In this document: in pieces, positions 1-4,723 of the stretch | Layout: every line of letters begins with the position of its first letter | How positions within the stretch are numbered: position 1 is the first letter of the stretch | Assembly (NCBI GenBank): GCA_017609695.1 | Contig: JAFCDM010000104.1 | Span: 1 to 5,063, forward strand | DNA from: Candidatus Pacearchaeota archaeon | Lineage (GTDB): Archaea > Nanobdellota > Nanobdellia > Pacearchaeales > GW2011-AR1 | DNA length: 5,063 bases | Direction of reading: 5' to 3' | Notes under the pieces: generated by a model | Told to the model about the DNA's origin: nothing | What the model saw: only the letters and a program-made list of their open reading frames with translations | Database searches by the model: none | Program-made: the position numbers and the translations under genes

Positions 1-254
1 TTTTTTAAACATTCTTCACATTTTCTTTCAAGAGTGTCTATGCTTAAATGAAATTCATTGTTTTTTTCTGAACTTAAATCTACTTTGACCTTTTTTGGAA
101 CTTCTTCTTTATATTCTCTTATTTGATTTAAAAGTTCTCTTGCTATTGACTTTTTGGCTCCTGGAACTTCAGAATCAAGAAATGCACGCATGTTATATTG
201 AATTCTACCATGATATCTGGCTATTTCTGCACATTCTCTTTCATCAAGCAACAT
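1..254 (-). CDS. Unrecognised small protein, N-terminal part (gene runs off the left edge)
   Basis: An open frame begins with ATG at 254-252 and stays open to base 1, giving 84 complete residues; the C-terminus lies outside the window. I do not recognise the family. The visible part is hydrophilic and probably mostly helical in residues 1-55 (starting MLLDERECAEIARYHGRI), followed by a charged, possibly strand-forming segment (VPKKVKVDLSSEK, about 52-64). It has a Cys at position 8 and a CEEC pair at 79-82, which could be half of a metal site but is not enough to claim one. There is no signal peptide or membrane segment. The start is supported by a TATA-like box (TTTAAATA, 276-283) centred 25.5 bp upstream, the same distance as for its neighbours. 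It lies 63 bases downstream of the RecJ-like gene on the same strand. In many archaea the uS15-RecJ pair is followed by KEOPS or ribosomal genes, but this sequence does not resemble Pcc1 or eS1. Confidence 0.65.
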   Translation of the reverse strand, partial: MLLDERECAEIARYHGRIQYNMRAFLDSEVPGAKKSIARELLNQIREYKEEVPKKVKVDLSSEKNNEFHLSIDTLERKCEECLK

Positions 255-275
255 GTTCTTTTATATAGGAATGAT

Positions 276-283
276 TATTTAAA
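276..283 (-). promoter_or_regulatory. TATA-like box for the gene starting at 254
   Basis: The minus strand reads TTTAAATA, centred 25.5 bp upstream of the A of the ATG at 254. This spacing predicts transcription starting at the start codon (leaderless mRNA). A second AT-rich string, TATATAAAAG (about 259-268), is too close to the ATG to be the TATA box for this start. Confidence 0.5.
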
Positions 284-288
284 TTTTT

Positions 289-304
289 ATATGTTTTAAC
301 ATAT
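289..304. repeat. Perfect 7-bp inverted repeat, possible operator
   Basis: ATATGTT (289-295) and AACATAT (298-304) are perfect inverted arms around a 2-base centre. The dyad lies between the RecJ-like stop codon (318-320) and the TATA-like box at 276-283, about 5 bp upstream of that box. A factor bound here would sit next to TBP/TFB, so an operator is possible. It could also be chance in AT-rich DNA. The 2-base loop makes an RNA hairpin terminator unlikely. Confidence 0.3.
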
Positions 305-317
305 TGTTTTAAAGTGT

Positions 318-1655
318 TTAAACTTTAATTAATTCAATGTCTAATTTCTTTTTGATTAATTCAATGAATTTTTCTTCATATTCTTTATCAATAGTGCATC
401 CTGCTGCATTTGGATGTCCTCCAGAAATTCCCCCTACAACTTGGATTATAGAATCTAAAAGTTTTTTTAAATTTCTACCAGAGTAGGATTTTCGTCCAGC
501 CATTCTTGTTGAAACTTTAATTTTATCTTCATTATATGCCATGGTGATAATGATTGTTCCTTGTTTGTAAACTGATGAAAAAGAAAGGATGCTTGCCATA
601 GTTCCTATTAAGGTGTCTTTAATTTGGTCTTTTGCATTTATTATTACATATTCTCTTCCTTCAATCTTATTGTTTTGGTCAATATATTTTAATCCTGAGA
701 TAATGTGCTGACGATATTTAACATAGATTCTTTTGGCTTTTTTTCTTGCATCAGAATTCCCTAAACAAAGCATTAAAGATATTTCTGGGTGCCCCATTCT
801 ACTACAAGCATTTATCATTGCAGATAATTCTCTTGCGTCTTCAATTTTATTAAAAAATTTTATAAGATAAAGATTGCCAATGTATTCTGATGCCTTTTCT
901 TCAGCAGATAATCTTAAGAGAACCGCTGTTACAATTCTTTTCATCTCTTCTGTGTTTAAATCAATAAGTGCCTTGTAAAATTTGCCTGTTTTTTCAATTT
1001 CTGCCTCCTTTAAAAGTTCGTAAGTTCCTTCTTGGTTTCCAGTAACTCCTGGAATGAAAGGTCTTGAGCTATATTCTAGAGATTTATCTAAAGGCCTTGT
1101 TGAAGGATAGAGTAGAAGCCCTTTTTTAATTTTTACATTTGCTTGTTTTATTATTTTATCTCTTGTTTTTGTTATTTCTTTTTCCATAGTGTCGCCAACC
1201 ATCCCGATTATTGATAAATAAGATAAGTCTTTGTTTTCATGGGAAATCCCTTCTGAAACAAGATAGGTTAGTTCAGCACCACAAAGATTTTCATAGTCTT
1301 CTGGTTTTAGGGTATGGGGGTTTAAGATTTCTACATTTTTTGGAATTTCATCTGATATTTCATGATGGTCTATTATGAATATTTGATTTTTAATTTTTGA
1401 TAATTTTTTTAAACTTCCAGAACCTAAATCTAGTAAAAGAATTATTTTATCTTTTGGAAAAGAATCTATGTCTTCTTCAGTTAATTGTTTAAGAATTCTA
1501 ATAGAAAAGTTTTTTGAAAGTCTTTTTAAGGTTTGTGAAAAAATTGCTGCAGAAGTAATTCCATCAGTGTCATAATGACTAATTACATGTATTTTTTGGT
1601 TTTTAGTTTTTTCTAAGAATTTTTTAATAAAGTTTTTAATTGCTGTTTGAATCAT
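318..1655 (-). CDS. Archaeal RecJ-like DHH/DHHA1 phosphoesterase
   Basis: This 445-residue protein is a complete cytoplasmic member of the DHH phosphoesterase superfamily (RecJ/GAN/HAN-like in archaea), which hydrolyses phosphodiester bonds with two metal ions, usually as a 5'-3' single-strand nuclease in replication, repair or RNA turnover. The DHH domain shows motif I HYDTDG (27-32), an Asp in LLLDLGSG (D76), the signature DHH (96-98) and GDT with D155. An archaeal-type middle segment follows (INACSRMGHPEISLMLCLG, 281-299). The C-terminal DHHA1 domain ends with GGISGGHPNAAG (408-419), the substrate-binding loop. All expected metal ligands are present, so it should be active. Which substrate (DNA, RNA or nanoRNA) cannot be told from sequence. 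The ATG at 1655 is supported by a TATA box 26.5 bp upstream. It follows uS15 by 118 bases; uS15-RecJ adjacency is common in archaea as far as I recall. Confidence 0.93.
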   Translation of the reverse strand: MIQTAIKNFIKKFLEKTKNQKIHVISHYDTDGITSAAIFSQTLKRLSKNFSIRILKQLTEEDIDSFPKDKIILLLDLGSGSLKKLSKIKNQIFIIDHHEISDEIPKNVEILNPHTLKPEDYENLCGAELTYLVSEGISHENKDLSYLSIIGMVGDTMEKEITKTRDKIIKQANVKIKKGLLLYPSTRPLDKSLEYSSRPFIPGVTGNQEGTYELLKEAEIEKTGKFYKALIDLNTEEMKRIVTAVLLRLSAEEKASEYIGNLYLIKFFNKIEDARELSAMINACSRMGHPEISLMLCLGNSDARKKAKRIYVKYRQHIISGLKYIDQNNKIEGREYVIINAKDQIKDTLIGTMASILSFSSVYKQGTIIITMAYNEDKIKVSTRMAGRKSYSGRNLKKLLDSIIQVVGGISGGHPNAAGCTIDKEYEEKFIELIKKKLDIELIKV

Positions 1656-1677
1656 CTTTATAATTATTGGTGTTTAC

Positions 1678-1686
1678 TTTTTAAAA
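1678..1686 (-). promoter_or_regulatory. TATA box of the RecJ-like gene
   Basis: The minus strand reads TTTTAAAAA. Its 8-mer TTTAAAAA (1678-1685) is centred 26.5 bp upstream of the ATG at 1655, which predicts a leaderless or nearly leaderless transcript. No Shine-Dalgarno motif precedes the ATG. The motif ACCAATAAT lies between box and start (1663-1671). The gene therefore probably has its own promoter even though uS15 lies just upstream. Confidence 0.6.
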
Positions 1687-1773
1687 TTAATTTTTTTATC
1701 TATATTCTGATAAAATTTAAAGAGATGTATAGGAGTTTTAATTTCCTTTTTTGTCTTTGAAAATTATCAAATT

Positions 1774-2136
1774 TTATTTTGCCTTCTTTTTTTCGTAATC
1801 AGTTCTTTTTTTTAATTTGGCTTTAGTTATGATTAATGCTCTTTCTGCTTTTTTATCTTGTTTATTTTTTTTATAATGTGTGATTATCTTTTGCAATTTT
1901 GTGTTAAGATTTAGAGAAGTTGGTTCTTGATATTTCTCTTTTTCTTTTAAGATTTTACTTATTTTTATATTGTATATTTTTGTTTTTGGGATACCATATT
2001 GGTCTCTTAATACTAATCCTATTTTTTCAGAAGTTAATCCTTTTTCTCCTAACTTTAAGATTATTGCTTCTACTTCTTCTTGAGTATATTTTAACCACAC
2101 TGGTTTTTCAATTTTTATTGTTTTTGTTTTTTTCAT
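1774..2136 (-). CDS. rps15: Small-subunit ribosomal protein uS15 (archaeal S15P/S13e), short form
   Basis: The 120-residue product is uS15, a primary binder of the central domain of 16S rRNA in the 30S subunit. The archaeal/eukaryotic N-terminal domain is clear: PVWLKYTQEEVEAIILKLGE (12-31), then GLTSEKIGLVLRDQYGIPKT (33-52), matching the family's IG..LRD.YGIP signature, and KISKILKE (58-65). The C-terminal helices contain the rRNA-binding pattern HYKKNKQDKKAERALI (about 87-102) followed by a Lys-rich tail. Typical archaeal proteins are about 150 residues and begin with a basic MHSRRKGKSGS-like tail. Here that extension is replaced by MKKTKTIKIEK, so the protein is shortened at the N-terminus, as often happens in reduced archaeal genomes. 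The start has a TATA box 25.5 bp upstream. It lies between tRNA-Gln and the RecJ-like gene on the same strand. Confidence 0.92.
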   Translation of the reverse strand: MKKTKTIKIEKPVWLKYTQEEVEAIILKLGEKGLTSEKIGLVLRDQYGIPKTKIYNIKISKILKEKEKYQEPTSLNLNTKLQKIITHYKKNKQDKKAERALIITKAKLKKRTDYEKKKAK

Positions 2137-2157
2137 AGATATTGATTGTAATATTGG

Positions 2158-2165
2158 TTTTTAAA
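2158..2165 (-). promoter_or_regulatory. TATA box of the uS15 gene
   Basis: The minus strand reads TTTAAAAA, immediately followed by CCAATATT. The box is centred 25.5 bp upstream of the ATG at 2136, so transcription should start at the start codon, with no untranslated leader and no ribosome-binding site. This argues that uS15 is transcribed separately from the tRNA-Gln upstream. Confidence 0.65.
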
Positions 2166-2268
2166 GATATAACTCCCTAGTGTTCGCAAAAGTATTTCAT
2201 GTTTTATTTTAATTACTAAAATCTTTTTACTCTTCGAACCTTTAGTTTCGAATTCCTAATTTTATTAA

Positions 2269-2341
2269 TAGCCCTGCCAGGATTCGAACCTGGGTCCAAT
2301 GCTCCAAAGGCATCGATGCTTGACCGCTGCACTACAGGGCT
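2269..2341 (-). tRNA. trnQ: tRNA-Gln, anticodon UUG
   Basis: A full cloverleaf folds on the minus strand. The acceptor is AGCCCTG (2341-2335) pairing with CAGGGCT (2276-2270), with discriminator A at 2269. The D-arm is GTGC/GCAT with loop AGCGGTCAA. The anticodon stem is GATGC/GCATT with loop CTTTGGA; the anticodon TTG is at 2307-2305. The variable loop has four bases (GGAC), and the T-arm is CCAGG/CCTGG with loop TTCGAAT. The anticodon reads Gln CAA codons. No CCA is encoded and no intron is present. The A1-U72 first pair is usual for archaeal tRNA-Gln, which is normally charged with Glu and amidated by GatDE. The first two tRNA bases are also the last two bases of the Bud32 stop codon (TAG, 2342-2340). 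Confidence 0.96.
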
Positions 2342-2747
2342 ATGGGAAATAGAGATATTTTTGGTTTATAAGTTTAATTGTTCGCCCTCTTGATTCAATT
2401 ATTGGAATTCTTTGGATAATTGTTTTATATTGATTTGCTTTGTAGTTTTTTATTATTATTTTAAAACATTCATCTGCAATTTTATAGTGTTTTGCTTCTA
2501 ATGCTTGTTTTAATAAATGTAAATCTACTGCTTTATCTTCTATTTTATATGAATGAAAACCTAATCCAAAATCAATTAAATAAAGAGCATTATTTTTAAT
2601 ATAAATCATATTAGAGGTTGTTAAATCTCCATGAATAATATCTTGATTGTGAAGCTTAGTTAAGATTTCTCCTAATTGTTTGCAGATTTTTTTATAATCT
2701 AATTTTTCTAGATATTCTGATAGCTTTTTACCTGATAGGTATTGCAT
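2340..2747 (-). CDS. bud32: Bud32 (KEOPS kinase/ATPase), C-terminal part: catalytic lobe
   Basis: This 135-residue frame carries the C-lobe of Bud32, the atypical small kinase/ATPase that supports the KEOPS complex (with Kae1, Cgi121, Pcc1) in making t6A37 on ANN-decoding tRNAs. It begins MQYLSGKKLSEYLEKL and contains the catalytic loop HGDLTTSN with catalytic Asp and Mg-binding Asn, the DFG motif in LIDFGLGF, the Bud32 signature EDKAVDLHLLKQAL, and the C-terminal RGR motif. It lacks the N-lobe, which lies in the overlapping frame at 2728-2994. Removing one copy of the 31-bp tandem repeat (2718-2779) joins both into one standard 207-residue Bud32, with K23, HGDLTTSN at 111-118 and DFG at 131-133. 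The ATG here exists only because of the second repeat copy and has no TATA box at the usual distance, so separate expression is doubtful. The stop codon overlaps tRNA-Gln. Confidence 0.85.
   Translation of the reverse strand: MQYLSGKKLSEYLEKLDYKKICKQLGEILTKLHNQDIIHGDLTTSNMIYIKNNALYLIDFGLGFHSYKIEDKAVDLHLLKQALEAKHYKIADECFKIIIKNYKANQYKTIIQRIPIIESRGRTIKLINQKYLYFP
2365..2372 (-). promoter_or_regulatory. TATA box of tRNA-Gln inside the end of the Bud32 gene
   Basis: The minus strand reads CTTATAAA, centred 27.5 bp upstream of the first base of mature tRNA-Gln (A at 2341); the 7-mer TTATAAA alone is centred at 27. This is the normal archaeal TATA-to-start distance, so transcription could begin exactly at tRNA position 1, a purine. 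The box is embedded in the last codons of Bud32 (around Leu198-Asn200 of the restored protein). Confidence 0.55.
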
Positions 2748-2779
2748 GTGATAGCTTTTTACCTGATAGGTATTGCATG
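2718..2779. repeat. Perfect 31-bp tandem duplication inside Bud32
   Basis: Bases 2718-2748 and 2749-2779 are identical over all 31 positions, and the identity stops at both ends (2717 c versus 2748 g; 2749 t versus 2780 a). Each copy encodes MQYLSGKKLS on the minus strand. Because 31 is not a multiple of 3, the second copy shifts the frame and splits Bud32. The unit contains CTGATAG near one end and again inside, a short homology that could promote slippage. A unit of exactly 31 bases also equals a common de Bruijn k-mer length, so an untrimmed contig overlap is a serious possibility. Confidence 0.97.
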
Positions 2780-2994
2780 ATTATTTGGTTTTCATTTGTA
2801 GAAATTATTTTTGGAACATTGATTATTTTTTTTAGTTTTTCAATTATCTTTGCTTCTGCTTTTGTTCTTCTTTTTCTTAGTTTTAAATCTAATTCTGGAA
2901 AACGATATGATTTTTTAATTCTGTCTTTGAGAATCTGATTATTTTTTAATGAGATTATTGCTTCTGCTCCTTGCTGGATTATTTGGGGTTTCAT
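2728..2994 (-). CDS. bud32: Bud32 N-terminal part: ATP-binding N-lobe, cut by a frameshift
   Basis: This 88-residue frame holds the N-lobe of Bud32. It starts MKPQIIQQGAEAIISL, matching the family's GAEA nucleotide-binding loop (9-12), then ILKDRIKKSYRFPELDLKL (21-39) with presumed catalytic Lys23, KRRTKAEAKII with the alpha-C Glu (E47), and the hinge IIMQYLSGKKLS (71-82). After Ser82 the frame runs into the second copy of a 31-bp tandem repeat and ends with the spurious tail HAIPIR. The true continuation (SEYLEKL...) is in the frame at 2340-2747. The ATG at 2994 is the genuine gene start: the TATA box TTTATAAA is centred 25.5 bp upstream. If the duplication is real in the cell, this fragment alone would lack the catalytic loop and should be inactive. 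Confidence 0.85.
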   Translation of the reverse strand: MKPQIIQQGAEAIISLKNNQILKDRIKKSYRFPELDLKLRKRRTKAEAKIIEKLKKIINVPKIISTNENQIIMQYLSGKKLSHAIPIR

Positions 2995-3015
2995 ATATAT
3001 TCCAATATAATTTTA

Positions 3016-3023
3016 TTTATAAA
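3016..3023. promoter_or_regulatory. Palindromic TATA box shared by divergent genes (candidate bidirectional promoter)
   Basis: TTTATAAA is its own reverse complement. Its centre (3019.5) is 25.5 bp from the A of the Bud32 ATG on the minus strand (2994) and 25.5 bp from the A of an ATG on the plus strand (3045). Both distances equal those at the other starts in this window. One TBP site could therefore direct leaderless transcripts both ways, with direction set by flanking BRE sequence. The 50-base gap between the two ATGs holds no second well-placed box. Confidence 0.65.
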
Positions 3024-3044
3024 GTTTTAATAATTTATCTTTTA

Positions 3045-3337
3045 ATGAAAAATATGATTCCTATGGGCAGGATAATCAGGAAAAAGAAAGGAAAAAGAAT
3101 CTATTATCTTTATTAAAATCTCAATTTCCGGAAAATGTAAAATTTGGACTTAAACGTATAAGTATGAAAAAGGATGGGAAATTTGTTTGTGATACTTATC
3201 GGGTTTATACAAAATCAGATAAAGAGGATTTTAGCAAGTCCCCCTTTAAGATACATGTTAGAAGGTTTAATCGTCTTGATTTTGATAATGTTCTAGAATA
3301 TTCTGTTAAGGGAGAATTTAGGTTTAAGTTATATTGA
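3045..3337 (+). pseudogene. Unrecognised small protein, frame apparently shifted by one base near its start
   Basis: An open plus-strand frame ends at TGA 3335-3337 and runs back to a TAA at 3020-3022, but it has no ATG, GTG or TTG start before ATG 3164. It encodes about 96 residues from 3050 on, with coding-like composition: a Lys/Glu-rich start (YDSYGQDNQEKERKKN), FPENVKFGLKRISMKKDGKF, and the end VLEYSVKGEFRFKLY, probably beta-rich. The ATG at 3045, placed exactly by the TATA box at 3016-3023, is in another frame that stops at 3114-3116. Adding one A to the A-run at 3048-3052 would join them as MKKYDSYGQDNQEK. I do not recognise the family; there is no membrane segment or signal peptide. 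It converges with SRP54, with five bases between the stop codons. It may be a real gene with a sequencing error, a pseudogene, or a gene needing slippage. Starting at Met 3164 would give only about 57 residues. Confidence 0.5.
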
Positions 3338-3342
3338 AAATT

Positions 3343-3453
3343 TTAAAACTTCATCTTTTTACCAAACTTTTTTGCTAATTTCATCATTTGTTTTTGAGAA
3401 AGTCCTTGGGAGGCATCTAAGTTTTCTAAATCTCCTGTGCCAGTTGCCATTTC
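3343..3453 (-). CDS. srp54: SRP54 C-terminal tail in the shifted frame
   Basis: In this frame the sequence reads EMATGTGDLENLDASQGLSQ, then KQMMKLAKKFGKKMKF before TAA at 3343-3345. The Met-containing, basic GLSQKQMMKLAKKFGKKM ending is typical of archaeal SRP54 M-domain tails, so this is the real C-terminus of the gene at 3359-4702. The frame is open upstream to give a nominal 63-residue ORF from 3534, but there it only shadows the conserved SRLQRIAKGSGTT segment of the main frame. The switch occurs around 3450-3457 (minus strand ATCAAACGAAATG): either one extra base, or a loss of 2 or 8 bases. Homologues usually have a few more residues (LLKQY-like) at this point, which favours a deletion. 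This fragment is not expected to be translated on its own. Confidence 0.8.
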   Translation of the reverse strand, partial: EMATGTGDLENLDASQGLSQKQMMKLAKKFGKKMKF

Positions 3454-4702
3454 GTTTGATAAGCTGGCGAATATCGCTTGTTGTTGTTCCAGAACCTTTT
3501 GCAATTCTTTGAAGTCTTGAAGTTTGTTTTTCAAGAAGTTCAGGGTTATTAATTTCTTGTTCTGTCATGCTGTTTATGGCATGTTGCCATTTTTTTAATT
3601 TTTCTTCTTGTGTTCCTAAAAGATTTTCTGGTATTTTTGCTTTTCCTAATCCTGGAATCATTTCTGCGATTTTACTTAAAGAACCCATTCCTTGCATAGA
3701 TTTTAATTGTTCTTGCAAATCTCTAAGATTAAATTGCCCTTTGTCTAATTTTTGTTTTAATTTTTTTTGGGATTTTTCATCAACAGCCGATTGAACTTTT
3801 TCTAAAAGCCCATCTAAATCTCCTAAACCTAACATTCTGGAGATAAATGATTTTGGATTAAAAGTTTCAAATTCATTTGTTTTTTCTCCTGTTCCTATGA
3901 AAAAGACAGGAGCTTTTGTTTCATTGCAAGCAGTTAATGCCCCCCCTGCTTTTGCAGTAGAATCCATTCTTGTGATTATTACCCCATTAATGCCTGCTGC
4001 TTTTTGAAATTCTTGTGCTTGGTTTTTAGCTGTTTGTCCAATATCGGCTTGGATTGTTAAGAGTTTGTAATCTGGTTTAATTTTTTTTGTTAATTCTTTT
4101 ATTTCTTTTACTAGTTCTTTATCTAAATCATGCCTTCCGGCAGTATCTATTATGATTAAATCAAATTCTTTTAGATTTTCTTTAAATTTTTCATAGATTT
4201 TAATTGCTTGTTTTTCTTTTTCATCTATGAAAACAGGGATTTTTATTTTCTTTCCTAATTGTTCTAATTGTTGAGAAGCTGCTGGACGATGAACATCTAA
4301 ACCTAAAATCGCTGTTTTAAATCCTCTTTTAGAATAATATGCTGCTAATTTAGAGGAGGTTGTTGTTTTTCCTGCCCCATATAATCCCATTAACATTATT
4401 TTAATCTTCTTTCCTTTTTTTATTTCAAGTTCTTTTTTCTCTCCCCCTAAAAGATTTAAGATTTCATCGTGAAGAATCTTTGTTAAATGTTCTTTTTTTT
4501 CTATGCCTTTTATTTTTTCATTTTCTGCTTGTTTTTTTATTTTATCTCCTATTTCTTTTACTAAGTGGATATTTACATCTGCTTGAATTAAGGCTCTTTG
4601 TAAATCTTTAACAACTATTTCAATTGTTTTTTTATCTAAGAATACAGCTCCTGCTATTTTGTCAAAACTTTTTTTTAATGTTGAAGATAGTTTGGATAAC
4701 AT
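3359..4702 (-). CDS. srp54: Signal recognition particle GTPase SRP54 (C-terminus in another frame)
   Basis: SRP54 binds signal peptides of nascent membrane and secreted proteins together with 7S RNA and hands the ribosome to receptor FtsY. The N domain (1-95) is followed by the G domain with G1 GLYGAGKTT (106-114), G2 DVHRPAA (136-142), G3 DTAGR (186-190), G4 TRMD (244-247) and GTGEK (270-274). The M domain starts near 295 and includes SLSKIAEMIPGLG (341-353) and the RNA-binding segment SRLQRIAKGSGTTTSDIRQL (395-414). After about Lys416 the frame becomes un-SRP-like (RNGNWHRRF...) and ends at 3359. The genuine tail continues in the frame ending at 3343, so an indel lies near 3450-3457; the joined protein would be about 452 residues, normal for archaea. 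G4 has TRMDS where TKxDG is usual. The ATG at 4702 has a TATA-like box 25.5 bp upstream and no Shine-Dalgarno. Confidence 0.93.
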   Translation of the reverse strand: MLSKLSSTLKKSFDKIAGAVFLDKKTIEIVVKDLQRALIQADVNIHLVKEIGDKIKKQAENEKIKGIEKKEHLTKILHDEILNLLGGEKKELEIKKGKKIKIMLMGLYGAGKTTTSSKLAAYYSKRGFKTAILGLDVHRPAASQQLEQLGKKIKIPVFIDEKEKQAIKIYEKFKENLKEFDLIIIDTAGRHDLDKELVKEIKELTKKIKPDYKLLTIQADIGQTAKNQAQEFQKAAGINGVIITRMDSTAKAGGALTACNETKAPVFFIGTGEKTNEFETFNPKSFISRMLGLGDLDGLLEKVQSAVDEKSQKKLKQKLDKGQFNLRDLQEQLKSMQGMGSLSKIAEMIPGLGKAKIPENLLGTQEEKLKKWQHAINSMTEQEINNPELLEKQTSRLQRIAKGSGTTTSDIRQLIKRNGNWHRRFRKLRCLPRTFSKTNDEISKKVW

Positions 4703-4723
4703 GATTTTTAGAAGAAAATTGGG

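Noticed and set aside
1..254. Assignment of the left-edge gene as KEOPS subunit Pcc1 or ribosomal eS1, expected near uS15-RecJ in some archaea
   Set aside because: The 84 visible residues show no recognisable Pcc1 or eS1 pattern.
1920..2138. A 72-codon plus-strand ORF
   Set aside because: It is antisense to uS15 and consists almost entirely of Leu/Phe/Ile, the usual shadow of a Lys/Glu-rich gene on the other strand.
2233..2252. TTCGAA repeated at 2233-2238 and 2247-2252, with GGTTCGAA resembling a tRNA T-arm, just downstream of tRNA-Gln
   Set aside because: No acceptor, D or anticodon arms can be built around it, so it is not a second tRNA; a 6-bp hairpin in the tRNA trailer is possible but unsupported.
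2718..2779. CRISPR or mobile-element origin for the 31-bp repeat
   Set aside because: There are only two copies with no spacer between them, lying inside a coding sequence, and no transposase or target-site features are nearby.
3045..3116. A 23-codon ORF from the ATG at 3045, giving a small basic peptide
   Set aside because: It ends early and overlaps a longer coding-like frame one base away; a lost A in the A-run explains it better than a separate peptide.
3567..3794. A 75-codon plus-strand ORF
   Set aside because: It lies antisense to the conserved M domain of SRP54 and has no promoter or family features.
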